From: Hygrophila difformis
Taxonomy: Eukaryota > Streptophyta > Magnoliopsida > Lamiales > Acanthaceae
Reading direction: 5' to 3'
DNA length: 64,000 nucleotides
Assembly (NCBI GenBank): GCA_030278955.1
Contig: JAOANR010000003.1
Span: forward strand, 28,721,227-28,785,226
The notes beneath the pieces are model-generated. The model did no database searches. It was not told the DNA's origin and saw nothing but the letters and a program-made list of their open reading frames with translations. Made by a program: the position numbers and the translations under genes. Below, piece after piece: positions 11,815-24,200 of the stretch. Each line of letters starts with the position of its first letter. Within the stretch, counting starts at the first letter, position 1.

Positions 11815-13560
11815 TGTAAGACCATCTCCAACCGAAAACATTAAACTCAAATTAAAAAATACAGTAAATATCACATCAAACAGTATTTCATCTTCCACCA
11901 AAAACACTAAACTCAAACCCAAAAAATATTCCATGGAATATTATTCTTTTAGTACTTTAAACAGTTTTCATATATATTACCAATATAAGTATTTATCAAA
12001 CTTACCATTTCACCCCTATGTAAAATTTAAAACAAAAGTAATTAATAAAATTACTAATTAAATATTAGAGACAATATTTTTTTAAGTCATCATAACGAGT
12101 CATTTCCAGATTTTTGCCAATTATTTTTTCATTTAGAGTTTTGGGCCACTACAAGGATGTCGGGCCAGAAAAATGACCAATTGGCTGGAAAATGAGTCGC
12201 ATGTTGTTCAAACGCGAGAACACCCCACGCACCAACATTCTTGCGGCCCAAATGTGGAAATTAACTTCTTTTGGTGACCTATTTAAGTTTTATTTTGTTA
12301 TTAATTAAAATAATATTCATTACATCACATAATTTTTGTCCAACTTTCCTTTTGTGTTCGCCGAATTTAAAAAAAAAAAACACTTAATAACAATGTGCCA
12401 AACCACATCTCGATGACAACTGCTAAAATGAGGTTGCTCAGTGCATCGGTACTCCTATGTCACACCAACACATGTCTTCCAATCAGAGCCCCCTCAACGT
12501 AAGGTTGGGGGTTCGATTTCCTTCCGAACCCCTATCCATTCCCTCTGTCCCATTTGTAACTTATGTGGCTTGTGCTCTCAATAAAATAAGAAAAATAAAA
12601 ATAAAAATATATTTTTTTGGAAAGAAACATTACCTGTGAATTTTTCAGTTGCGGACATATTTTTTTTTATAGTAAATGGCATAGAAAAAATAAGGACTCT
12701 CCAATCATCAAGAGAGTGAAAAACAAAATTGAAGAGCAAGAGGATGAAGGGTCTCCGATGGAAAGGCACGTATGGGTGTGAAGAAGAGTACTGAGGCACT
12801 GAGCAACCTCATTTTAACAGTTGGCCTCGAGATGTGGTTTTACACGTTGTTATTAAGTGGCTTTTTTTATTACGCCAGACAAAAAAGCAAAGTTGGACAA
12901 ATAATGTTATGGAAGAAATATTATTTATTTTGATTATATAAAAAATAAATTTTAAACAGGCCACCGGAAGGAGGCGATTTTCACTTTTGGGCCACAAGAG
13001 CGCTTGCACGTGGGGTGTTACAGCGTTTGGACAACATACGTCCCGTGTTCCAGCCAATTGACCCTTTTTATGAGCCCGACATCCTTATAGTGACCCAAAA
13101 CTCAATGAAAAATAACGGCCAAAATTTAAAAATTACTCATTCGATGACCTAAAATAATTATTATCTCTAAATATTAATATAAAAATATTAATTTTAAAAA
13201 TGAACTAAAAGTATCAATGTACATTAACGGTATTCAAATTTTAATTAAATTATAATTATAAAAAATAAGATAAAACATATATCAATCAACTAAAAAGACA
13301 ATAATTGAATTTTAAATTAAATTTGCTCAAAAATTAAATTTAAATCCAATAACTTTGAAATTTAAATTAAATTATCTTTGAATTTTGGAAGAATTAAATT
13401 GTAATAACCAAAAGATTGAAAATGAAAAGAGGAAAATTTGAGGGACTGAAATGAAATCACATTTTCCTTTTCCAGACTTTTACAGTTGTGAATAGTAAAA
13501 CGCATTGCCGGAAACCTATTTGCGTTTGGTTTACAGCACGGTTGGAACATCTTTCTTACA
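11815..13560. mobile_element. long-armed inverted-repeat (foldback) transposon
   Basis: Reading 13560 backwards on the minus strand reproduces, with divergence, the plus strand from 11815. Both ends start TGTAAGA..., and both arms contain TTTTGGG(C/T)CACTA(C/T)AAGG, CAATTGGCTGGAA and AAAATGAGGTTGCTCAGTGC. The matching arms run to about 12460 and back from about 12785, leaving a loop of about 320 bp that holds a SINE. The arms differ in length in their outer AT-rich parts. No transposase frame is present. I could not find a clean target duplication, so the superfamily (Mutator-like, hAT or other) is not assigned. Confidence 0.75.
12462..12600 (+). mobile_element. tRNA-derived SINE in the foldback loop
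   Basis: The segment contains a pol III B-box-like GGGGGTTCGATTTCC (near 12505-12520) and then a conserved tail, CCCCTATCC...CCCATTTGTAACTTATGTGGCTTG. The same B-box plus tail occurs at 41497-41652 on the minus strand, and a related head at 41727-41856. This supports a dispersed tRNA-derived SINE family rather than a tRNA gene. The 5' boundary is uncertain because it merges with the foldback arm. Confidence 0.6.
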
Positions 13561-13836
13561 CCATTTTTGGTTTTGCAACACGATTGAAGAAGCTCTAATA
13601 TAGCTCTAATATTGCATACGGAACAAATAGAGCAAGAGGAAATTTGAATTCTTATATAAATGACCTATGAATATAGCTCATATATATTTGGCAATGCACA
13701 GTCTCTTCTTGATAAGATACATCAAATAACAGTAAATTAAATTATACGGTGATAAAGTATCCACAGACCACAATGCTTGCATGTCGATTTCGACGTCTTT
13801 GCAAGCTAATAGTAGTAGATGCATGTATATACTCTC

Positions 13837-14119
13837 TGTAATATCCCGAAGAATGGTTTAAATGAAGTGAAATAAGTCATTTGTACCAACAAGGTACATT
13901 TCTTTCATGATAACCATCCTATAAAGAACTCCAAAATTAAGCGTGCTTGTCTTGGGATAATTTTAGGATGGGTGATCTCCTGTGAGGGTGTGCGTGAGTG
14001 AGACCAAAATGCACTGGAAAGAGCTCATGTTGGTTTGTGGGGTCAGCCTTCACTCTGGAGCCGACAACATCTAGAGTAGTACCCTGTCTTTCCGCTGCGC
14101 CGAAGCTGGGGGTGTTACA
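13837..14119 (+). mobile_element. Cassandra TRIM solo LTR carrying 5S rRNA-like sequence
   Basis: A 283-bp unit begins TGTAATATCCCG and ends GGGGTGTTACA, flanked by a 5-bp direct repeat CTCTC (13832-13836 and 14120-14124). Inside (about 13925-13990) is a 5S rRNA-like stretch with AATTAAGCGTGCTTG and AGGATGGGTGATCTCCTG, the A-box and C-box part of the 5S internal promoter. A 5S-like region inside a short LTR is the hallmark of Cassandra TRIM elements. Only one LTR is present with an intact duplication, so it is a solo LTR, probably left by LTR-LTR recombination. The 5S part is diverged (for example CTTGTCTTGGG in the middle) and is unlikely to make ribosomal 5S RNA. Confidence 0.88.
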
Positions 14120-14225
14120 CTCTCTGTTCCATTTAACTCGACTTGTTTGATTTTTGGATACAGTGCAATACACTTTTTCAACCGTTATATCTCAAAATAT
14201 GTAAAACAAAAAATTACGTAAAATG

Positions 14226-14547
14226 CTCCCTCCGTTATGCTAATACCGTACCACTTTCCTTTTTGGTCCGTCTCACTTCACTTGTCCCATTTTATTTTTA
14301 GAAAATAATTAAATAGAAATCCACTCTAATCATATCACATCAATAAATAAATTCATTAAAATTTCAAACATACAACTATCACATTACACATAAATAAATT
14401 AATTAAAAATTCAAACACATTGCAATCACATCACATAAATTCTTAATTTACCCCTACTTTAACACTAATTTACCCTTATATTAAATACTATTTCTACATA
14501 AAAAACCGCACCGAAAAATTACGGGACACTTTAAATGGGACAGAGGG
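14226..14547. mobile_element. degraded Stowaway-like MITE nested inside the outer MITE
   Basis: The ends CTCCCTCCGTTATG and AAATGGGACAGAGGGA are imperfect inverted repeats of the CTCCCTCCGT type. The flanks do not show a clean TA/TA pair, so mutation or a boundary error is likely. The interior is AT-rich and non-coding. Confidence 0.6.
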
Positions 14548-14707
14548 AATATACATTATTAAACTATATGATTATACGTTTCTAACAAGAACCAAGTCAA
14601 CTATTTTTTTCCCGAAATATATACTTATAATAAAATTGGGTAAAAATTAAATAACGAATATTGTCAAAAAATCAAATAAGATAAGATAACATGGGAAAGA
14701 GGGAGTA

Positions 14708-15140
14708 ACATTTTATACATACAAAACCAATTTTACAAAAGCAGCTTGCACTAAAATAAATCTTAAACAAAAAAAAAAAAAAAAAACACTAAAATAAACG
14801 CATTTGCGATTGGTCCCTATATTTTACCTCAAATTGTCAGATTGACCCCGTAATTTGTACGTAATTCTAGAGATGTGTGCTGTGGCTTCCAACTTCCAAC
14901 ACAAATAGGCAAAGCTGAGAGGGGAGGGAGCGCAGCGCGCAAACGCAGGGGACTAATAACGGTTTCCATTTTCCTAACCGCCATACTCCACCGCTCCCAT
15001 TTCTTCGGGACGCTTCCTTTTGCCCTTTCTTCTCCCCATAAATCCACTAAATCGCTCATTTCTTCTGCTCTCAATCGCATTTTGCAGTTCCTGCTTTGTT
15101 TGGAGGAAGATCGGAGTTCTGTTTGTTGTTTTGGCGAACA
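14708..15140 (+). promoter_or_regulatory. probable promoter and 5' UTR of the phosphate carrier gene
   Basis: This stretch lies between the MITE nest and the phosphate carrier ATG. It is AT-rich up to about 14870 and then GC-richer with CT-rich runs close to the coding start (TTTCTTCTGCTCTC near 15058), typical of a plant 5' UTR. No unambiguous TATA box or start site was identified. The MITE/Cassandra cluster therefore ends only about 430 bp upstream of the ATG. Confidence 0.45.
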
Positions 15141-17361
15141 ATGGCTTTCCCGGAGGATCCATCATCGCAGGGATTGATCCCTCACTTTCTGTACACTTCG
15201 TCTCTTTCGCCGGAGAGAATCGCGAGTTTGGAAGGGAATGTGACGCCGACTGTGAATCATGCGCCTGGACCGGTGCGGATCACTCGGAATTTCATGATCC
15301 CCGCGCCGAGTGAGAGCAAGATACCTATGTTCTCTCCCGCGTATTACATGGCGTGCACCTTCGGAGGAATTTTGAGCTGCGGCGTCACTCACATGTCCGT
15401 CACTCCGCTCGATCTCGTCAAGTGCAATATGCAGGTTATTTTATATTTTTTCAAATTTTTGATTTCGGTCTATTGCTTCTGGTGTTGGAATCTATTCTAG
15501 AAACCTATCGTTGATGTGATCCTTATCAGAGATGTTGAATTTCATATTATTTTAGAACGGAAAAATTGAATCAAATTAATAGGAAAGGATCAAGGATGCA
15601 GTATTTGTATTTCTATTCATCTTTTATACTATAAAACAACATTCTGGAATCTTTTTAGCTTATACAAAAAAAAAAATAAAAAATAAAAAAATGTGTGTTT
15701 AGTAGCTGTGAGCAATGTTTCTATGATAGTATTTGGTTAAGTGCGTGCTTTTGATGGCTAATCTTTAGCATGAAATGATTGGAAATCTTCCCCCTACTTT
15801 GAGAGTGTTAGTTTAGGGATGTCGAAGACAAATCACAATGTGATATCCATAGTAATTTTAATCTCCTAAGATATCTCATGTTTTAGCTTTATCTGCAAAA
15901 GAAAATTGTTATGTAGTAGCAAATAACATTGCTCAGAATAATGGAAACGCTGTTTCTCATGTGCATACATCCTTCACCTTTGTCTTCCAGATTAATCCTG
16001 CAAAGTACAAGGGCATTTCATATGGTTTTGGAGTTCTGCTACGTGAGCAGGGGGCAAAAGGTTTCTTCAAGGGTTGGGTGCCAACTCTGCTTGGATACAG
16101 TGCACAGGGAGCTTGCAAGTTCGGGTTCTATGAATTTTTCAAGAAGTACTACTCAGATCTTGCTGGTCCGGAGAATGCAGCCAAATACAAAACTGTCATC
16201 TACCTTGCAGGATCAGCATCTGCTGAGTTTATTGCTGATATCGCCCTCTGCCCTTTCGAAGCAGTTAAGGTTCGAGTCCAAACTCAACCTGGCTTCGCGA
16301 GAGGGTTGGCTGATGGATTTCCTAAGCTTGTCAGGGCTGAAGGAGTTGCAGGGTATGAGTTGTATCTTGTTACTTTTCACTTGTAAATTTTGCATATTAA
16401 ACCACCAAGTACATAGGAGTCTCACAGTGTTCTTGCTTTGACAGGCTCTACAAGGGGATTGCTCCACTTTGGGGGCGACAGATTCCATGTAATGCTGCTT
16501 GTTCTAATCTTGTTATTCCTTCATAACCAAATGGATGAATTGATCGTTTTTTATTTTTCTTTTTTAGTTTTTATGTGCATTGCATGCTGAATTGATGCCT
16601 CTTATATCTTGTTTTAATTAATGTTAGTTTTATAATTCCTCTTTAGATTAAAAATCGTCGTTAGCATCTATGTGTGGATTTGAACAATGGATTTGTACAC
16701 CAGTGGGAGCCAATTCATCTTTCAAAGCCACCATCCATATGCATTTCGACTTCCATTTAGGCATATGAATTGATCATAGCGTCTTATTCCCTGCAGATAC
16801 GATGATGAAATTTGCCACTTTTGAGAATATCGTTGAAGCAATCTACAAATACGTTATTCCAACACCAAAAGACCAGTGCAGCAAAAATTTGCAACTGGGA
16901 GTCAGTTTTGCTGGTGGCTATGTGGCCGGAGTATTCTGCGCCATCGTCTCTCATCCTGCCGATAACTTGGTGTCTTTCCTCAACAATGCCAAAGGAGCAA
17001 CTGTGGGGGATGTAAGCATCCATCATTCCTTTCATTACAACAATCACACATCTGTCGAAAAACAGTGCTAAATTTTCATCAAACATGCTCAATCACCGCC
17101 ATTTTCTTCAATTCAGGCCGTTAACAAGCTAGGTCTATGGGGGCTTTGCACCCGCGGTCTCCCTCTCCGAATTGTCATGATTGGTACTCTCACCGGAGCT
17201 CAATGGGGAATCTACGACGCATTCAAAGTTTTCGTTGGCCTGTATGTTATGCTATTCTGTTTGTTCTCTTTACTGTACTAGTGATTGATCTGACAATAAG
17301 ATGATTTTCTTTTTGTTTGATTAGGCCTACGACCGGTGGAGCAGCTCCAGCAAGAAAGTGA
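15141..17361 (+). CDS. PHT3: mitochondrial phosphate carrier protein (PHT3/MPT family)
   Basis: This inner-membrane carrier imports inorganic phosphate with protons for ATP synthesis. Six exons, 15141-15434, 15991-16352, 16445-16488, 16797-17011, 17117-17241 and 17325-17361, all with GT-AG borders, join in frame to 358 aa. The three mitochondrial-carrier signatures are present: PLDLVK at residues 89-94, PFEAVK at 186-191 and PADNLV from 287. The core (GYSAQGACKFGFYEFFKK, LCPFEAVKVRVQTQPGFARG, LVSFLNNAKGATVGD) is typical of plant MPT proteins. The start MAFPEDPSSQ is chosen because it gives the usual short presequence before FSPAYYMACTFGGILSCG; an upstream in-frame ATG at 15096 would add 15 residues. 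The chain ends PTTGGAAPARKK, a little shorter than some relatives. No defect is visible. Confidence 0.96.
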
Positions 17362-17779
17362 AAGAAGACATACGGTAATCATGAACACAACTTGTGTTTT
17401 ACATTACCTTGTTTCATACATTGTCATCACACGGCAAAGTTTTTGTTTTCTTTTTTCTTTGATTTTGGTTATGAGAAATAAAACTAACCTACGATATGTA
17501 GTGAGATAAACGCTTAGAAGGATATGAATAGTTGATTTTGGTTTTGTACCGAGTGGAAGAAAAAAAAAAGGTTCATGTTTTTTACTTTGTATAGACACAC
17601 ATTTGAGGAAAGATATAATGTTGGATGTTGTTGAAAAGTTGTGGAAAGTTTATATTTTCAACAATATATCAATTTCAATAGATATTCTGTTGTTCACACG
17701 CTTATTAGAAATTTATATTGTTGTTGCTGTTCTATATCATTCTCTTGGGATGAATATGTTCTATTAGTATTTACTAGTA
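17362..17779 (+). other. 3' UTR and downstream flank of the phosphate carrier gene
   Basis: A polyadenylation-type AATAAA lies at 17477-17482, about 115 bases after the stop codon. The rest is T-rich flank up to the Helitron end at 17780. No other gene is seen. Confidence 0.5.
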
Positions 17780-18119
17780 ACTAGTAATTAAGCCGTCGAA
17801 ACTCGACGGGCATAATTATATATTTTATAGTATAATATATATATATACTTATATTCTATAAAATAATCATAATTTATATTTGAGTAATGAAAACGTATAA
17901 TGATTTTATATCTATTCGAAAGATGATGTATATGATAATTAATTTTATTATTTTTAAAACTAACTAAAAAATTATATTATACCGTCTTCTTTAGCTTCTT
18001 TGGCTTAACAGATCAATAAAAATAATTATTAAAATAATATTTTTTTAATTTGAAATTTAAATTAAAATAAAATAAAATATATATATTTGTATTAAGCATA
18101 ATATGAAAAATTTCCTCAC

Positions 18120-19960
18120 AATTTGTTGAAAAGTTCATTCCTGAAAATCTCATTGGTATGGGCTAGTATAGTACTATCTTTAAAAATGTCTGAATTTAAA
18201 ATGGTGCAGTTTATATTTGTATATGTACTCTTAAAAATTGTCGCTATAGGATCACCCGAAAAGTATATAAGAATATTATCCGGAAATGTCACATCTAATT
18301 GTAGATCTTGAAAATCAATACCGACCTTACCATCACCTAAATTAAGTATTCATTTTGCAAATTTTCTTTCATATATAAATTTTATTGTAAACAACATTTC
18401 TTGTGGTATCTTGAGTTAATCATTCTTAATTACATATTAATACTTTGAGCCACATCTTGCTAGTGACGCGAAATATTGCAACATAACTATTCATGGCAAA
18501 AACTGGTTTTGGAAGATAAAGTCTAATATTCTTTAAAAAATTGACATTGATTTTTGTTTATAATCATAGAAAAACAAACTATAAGTTGAAATTTTCTCAT
18601 TTGAAATCGAATCAGGAATTTGGTTAAATCAGATAGGTTCATAATCATTCTACCAATCAAGAATTTTTTACTTTCATGCTTTCTCGAAAATTAGTTTAAC
18701 CTCAATAATATGGTTCCGCATCTTAGTTACTATCAATCTACTTATATTGCATACTTTATTTGATGGATCTATATTCCTAATAAGCATGATTATGCAACCC
18801 TAATTCAACGTTATTTCATGATTTGGTAATCCAGAACAATTGATTGTGTTTAGATATTATAGTGAAAATAATTTATTGGCATTATCTATGTTTTCATCTT
18901 CTTGACAAATATTATTAGAACTGATATATATACATTTTCATTTACAGACGTATGTTCCATGATTTGATCATTGATCGTATCAACAATCTCGTTGGTAGGG
19001 AATAGTATAGCAATATCTTTAAAAATATCTGGATTTGAAGTGGTGCATTTTATATGTGTATAAGTACTCTAAACAATTGCCGGTGTAGGATCTCCCGTAG
19101 AATTTATAAAATTATCATCTGGAAATGTCAAATCTAATTGTACATCTTCCTGATCAATATCAGATTTACTACCATCACCTACAGGAAGAATTCATTTTGC
19201 AAATTTATGTCATATATAATTTTATTATAAACAACATTTCTTGTAGTATCTTGGGTTAATCCATCTTAATTGCATATTAATACTTCGAGTCCCTCTTTCC
19301 AGTGACACGAGGTGTTGCATCATATGACTTACATAGGTAAAAAAATAATTTTTGAAGATAGAGTCCAGCTTTCTTTAAAAAATGACATTGACTTTTTTTT
19401 ATAGTTATAGTAAAACAAAATACGAGTGTGACTTTTTTCCTCTAAAATCGAATGGAGAATTTGGTTAATTCAGACGGGCTTATAATCATTCTACCAATGA
19501 AGAATTTTCATCCCAAATCTTGAGCTTTGTTCCAATGAGAAGAGGGGTTGAATAATTTTCTGGGATAAATTTTTGTTGGTAGAATTCTCGTCACAATCTA
19601 GTGGAATATCAATTCTATAATGTGCAATCCTACCTCTTGGAAGGAGTGTGCTGTTATTCCACTGGATGCTACATGCAACACAATATCATTTCTCCCACGA
19701 AGGGCTGAACATAATGTTTTCTGGATCAATTATGGATAAGTGTCTTCTCAGTTCCACCATGTAAAGAAAAAAGAATCAACCCCCAGAACTATCAACTGTA
19801 TACATTATTTTATTATAAACATTTCTCTACTCATTAATCAACAAAGGTAAGAGCTTAGCATGATACACTTTCATTTCTTCCTTATTATAATATTTCTCTT
19901 CTAGTATCAATAGATTATATGTTTCAGATGTTAAAACTTCATTCAGTACCGCCATTTCAG
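18120..19960 (-). pseudogene. Helitron helicase remnants, C-terminal part duplicated (copy 1)
   Basis: On the minus strand near 19750 a Walker-A-like LHGGTEKTLI is readable (the usual GKT lysine-loop glycine is changed to E), followed by VASSGITALLLPRGRIAHYR. This matches Pif1-type helicases of plant Helitrons. The C-terminal region, including a VCFA-type INKSQ motif and DPIATI-like stretch, occurs twice, at about 18120-18660 and about 18960-19500. Stops and frameshifts are frequent, so no functional helicase can be made from it. Confidence 0.7.
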
Positions 19961-21290
19961 AGAAAATTTTTCAATTTAGAATTTGCAACAATTAGACTTT
20001 CAATTTCTAACATAGCTAGATTTATATTTATTCTTCCGTCAATTACAAATCTGTTAAAATATATGTTAATGAATTATTCCTAAAAATAAATAATAAAAAA
20101 ATAAATTTTCATTCTTTAGTTACTGATGGACTATTCACACCCCAATAACTCTTTATACACCCGATTCTTTTATTTATAATATGCTTTACGAAATTAACTA
20201 ATTTACTTTAAATCAATTATCCATAGAATATAAATTTTCATACTTCTCTTAATAATTATAATTCTTTTGTATTATTTTAAATATAATAAAACATAAATAA
20301 AATCTATTCTATTTAGTATATATTTATATACAATTAGAATGATATAATTATAAAAAATATTTTTTATCGATTAGCAACTATATAATTGTATATTACTTTT
20401 ATTAAATATATAATTGTATATTACTTAAGAGAAGTGACATATTTTTGTGAAAATATGGCCTATATATACACATTAATTCGTATATACAAATCTTTTCCAT
20501 ATATTCATTATGGTATCTTTTAATAATATAAATTACATATATACATTGCGAATTCCATATAAATTTTAAAATTTCAAATTTTTAAAACTGAAAATTGTAG
20601 GAACTCCATATAAATTGGAAATTAAATAAAAGACTAAAAATTGGGATTTCATATACACATTAATATACATTTTTATTACATAATTTATCACACCAAATAA
20701 ATATAACCAGAATTGAGACTAAACTACACAAAATTACCAACATTACAATATGATCACCATATTGAAATATAAACGCAACATAATTCTTAGTTGCCAGTGC
20801 CGAACCTCGTCCTAATAACTAATAATACTATGGTGCAAAAACTGAAAACGCTTATTCATGTCATAATAATTCTATGGTGTAAAAACTCAAAATCTATAAA
20901 TAAATAATAAATACAGCAATAAAATTTAAAATAAATAAAATAAAAAATACAAAAGAATAAAATATAAATACAAAATAGTAAATTTTATCTTTCAAATCTT
21001 TTTAAAAGTGAATAAATCTCGAATGAATAAATAAATAACGCGAAAATCTAAAATTAGTAAATTTAAAATTGCAAAATAATATAAATAAAATAAAAATACA
21101 GAATTTCAAATTTTAAATCTTTCAAATATATTTAGAAGTGAAGATTGTGGGAATTCCATATATTTCAAAAACTGAAAATCTATAATGAATAAATAAATGT
21201 GAAAATCTAAAATAATTAATTAAAAATGCAAAAATCTATAAAAATTACAAATTTGAAATGGAGACACCGCATTAAATTTAGGATGGGTTG

Positions 21291-24200
21291 TGTAACACCC
21301 CGGATTTGATAACCCAGGCCGGGATGCCACCGCCACACCTCCCTAGCAAGACACGGTTTCTCCGAGCTCGCTAAAAAGATGTAAGGCTATGGTTTTTCAG
21401 GATTTAAAATATTCAAACAGCCCATTCATATATAATTTAAAGATAATACATCAAAGTTGCAGCGGAATTTAAATTGTGCAGCGGAAATAAAGTATAAGGG
21501 CCGATATGGCCAAAACACGGGTAAACAGTCCCGTTCATGCAGGTCGTAATTAAAGGCAGGGATTTAAAATAAAGATTTCCCCTAATGTTCCCATGTATGC
21601 ATATGACGATGCATGTTCCTCGTACTCTGTAAGAAAAAGGAGATATATGGTTTGGGTCAGCAAAAACGCGCTGAGTAAGCTAACACATAGCATGGGTTAG
21701 GGGTTTCAAAGCCTTTAATTAATTTAATAAAAAGATTTCTTGTAGGAAAATGATTTGCAAGGCATAAAGACTTAAAAACCTTAAATATTTTGTTCTCCCG
21801 TTACATAACCATTTCATCAAAATATCATTTAGCCGGAGATCCGGCGGCCGCAGCCAATTTCAAAAATATCACTTCTCAAAATATTTTTCGTTTCTTTTAT
21901 AGTTCACATTTCACCAAGGCACTTGTGACCGCAATCCTCATAACCAATATTTATAAATAACCATTCGCCAGGGCTCTTATGTCCACTGGCCGTTCGCTTG
22001 GGCTCTTATGTCCACAAGCCGTTTGGTCGACCATTCGCTAGGGCTCTTATGTCCACTAGCCGTTCGCTTGGGCTCTTATGTCCACAAGCCGTCTGGCCAT
22101 ATTGATCATATCAAACTTGGTCATAAATTCCCCAATGTTTCTAAAGAATTCTTTTACAGAAAATGTTTTTATTTGGTGTAACGGGATTTTTCAAAAATAT
22201 AGCTTTATCGTAATTCCAACGTCTCGATCGTTGTTTAAAAGATTTCAAAAATCGATCGATGTCACAGTTTGCGCCTTTTTGGTTTAAAAATCCATTTCTT
22301 AGGCGATTGATTTGAAATTTGTACAGTAGCTCAAAAACATCCCAACGAACAACTTTCGTGTTTTAAGTTTTTCGGAAAAACGATGGGAAGCATGTCAAAA
22401 ATCAAGTTTTCTTCAGAATCAAAAAGCTGTCAGGATTCAGGTTTGACAACGTTAAAAGATTTGACTTTTTGACATATCAAATGGACTTCAAAAATTCTGA
22501 AATTTTACAGAGACATACTAGACATGATTTCCAACAACTTTTGTTTAGAACTCAAAGATTGGTTCGGGCTAGAAATGATAGGAATAAGCTCATCAAGATC
22601 GGCTATGAAATCTGTCATCCTTTGACAATTCTTAAAAACGCAGAATATGTCCGATACGATTTGGGGTATCAAGACTTGATGAAAATTTCTAAAATTTTTA
22701 CACAAAATAGATTATGATCTTTGGATCAAAATCTTAGTTTTGAGTTTTCAGGTTTGAACACTCGAAGTAAGAGTTTTGCTCGTCGTGTTTGATTATGAAA
22801 TCTATCAAGGTTCTTGATTTTGGTACTAACGCAGATTGGATTGGCTCAGATTCGGAGGCTCAAATCTCAACGAAAAATTCTAAAAATTTGCAGAAATGTT
22901 CTAAACTCATAGATCTACAACTTTCATGTTCAATACCAATCCTAGATCGGCCTAGATCCATGGTCAAAATAACCAACAAGATTGAGAGTGAAATCTGCCA
23001 AAGTTCTAAGATTCAGATTTAATGCTCTTCGGTTTTCGGTTGGTTTCAGGTTTCAAAACATTATGAAAAATTCCAAAATTTTTATAGAAGCTAGACCAAA
23101 GTCTTATGAACACTTTTCATGTTTTGAGTTTTGTTGTTTGAGCAGCTTTAGAGGTTCGAAAAATTCATACGAAAATGCTGCGTTGAGGGTTTCTCTTGTT
23201 GACAGATTTTTATTAAATTTTCTTGAGTTGAATCTCTATGTTTGGTTGCATTTTAAGTCACCCAAAACCATAGTAAGGTTAACTTACAGTGGGGATGATG
23301 TCTAGGAAGTCACGGGGTCGTCCGGAATCCACGGGATGTCACGAACGAATCTCTTCCACCCGATCTATTCTTCCCTTGGCTCCGATTTGTGTTTGAATAC
23401 GAAGATTCGTAAGTTAGGAGGTTGTTTATGATCTTAAAATCATAAGGAAACTTGAATAACATCTTACCAACAATCCAAAGCCTGCAATCCTTGATCTACA
23501 CACTTCCTTGGTTGGATTTGGTTGCCGGAAACTCGTCGGAAAGTCGCCGGAAGTTCGTCGGAAGAGTGTTTGGCTTTGGGAGAGTTTTTGGAGAGTTTGG
23601 GGTGATTGATTGATGAAAATGGCTGTCAAAGGGGTTGGGATTGATTACATATCGTCCAAAAAGATGCCTCTCTCGTGAAGGATCAGATTCCCAACCTTGG
23701 GCCCCGAAAATTGGCGAGAAAGTCGCCAAAACGCGACAAGGTGTTGCTGTCAGGACCTTGGCGCGGGGTTGGCGCGCGAATCGGCCAAAAGCCGCGCCGG
23801 GTGCGCGCCACCGTAACGCGACAACGCGTCTTTCGTCCCGGCGCGGGGTTGGCGCGCTAAACCAAGGATTCTCGCGCCGGGTGCGCGCCGAACCCGTTTG
23901 GGCTTCGGTCCGGGCGGTGTCGTGCGATCCGTCGTGCTTTTTCCTCCTCTCTTTCGGACTTCTGTCCTCCTACATTTTCGGGCTCGATTTTTCGGGTCAT
24001 TCTCGGTCCTAAATCCTTATCTTAAGTTTATCTTGACTCAAATGAATTTCATGTTTGAAATCTTAAGTTCGTCGGTCTCGGTTTCGTCGGCTTTTGATTC
24101 CCGTGCAATAACTTGTATCATTAAATTTCTTTCGACTTCACGGGTTCTTGGAATTAAAATTCTTTTCCTTCATGAACTTAACTCCAATTATTTTTACTCA

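Larger units (their letters stand above)
13832..14705. mobile_element. Stowaway-type MITE (outer layer of a three-element nest)
   Basis: The left terminus CTCTCTGTTCC follows TA at 13830-13831; the right terminus GGGAAAGAGGGAG precedes TA at 14706-14707. Between them sit a Cassandra solo LTR (13837-14119) and another MITE (14226-14547). Subtracting these and the 5-bp duplication leaves about 264 bp, matching the 230- and 258-bp family members at 2022 and 63452. The right half holds the family signature near 14570 (ATTATACGTTTCTAACAAGA). Confidence 0.75.

Noticed and set aside
12462..12600. Possible tRNA gene on the plus strand (GGGTTCGATTTCC)
   Set aside because: Only a B-box and part of a tRNA-like head are present, with no cloverleaf or anticodon arm I could draw. 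The same head plus tail recurs at 41497-41856, so a SINE explains it.
13925..13990. 5S rRNA gene
   Set aside because: The similarity covers only part of 5S RNA, the middle is altered, and it lies within an LTR with TG...CA ends and a 5-bp duplication. Cassandra is the better explanation.
21961..22092. CRISPR-like array (four GCTCTTATGTCCAC repeats with spacers)
   Set aside because: It is an LTR-internal tandem duplication of two 68-bp units in a plant genome; spacers are also repeated, so there is no array of unique spacers.
22078..23305. Series of 60-107 aa frames repeated at 27275-28502
   Set aside because: Both sets are LTR sequence; they lack domains, and their conservation comes from the recent copying of the LTR during transposition.
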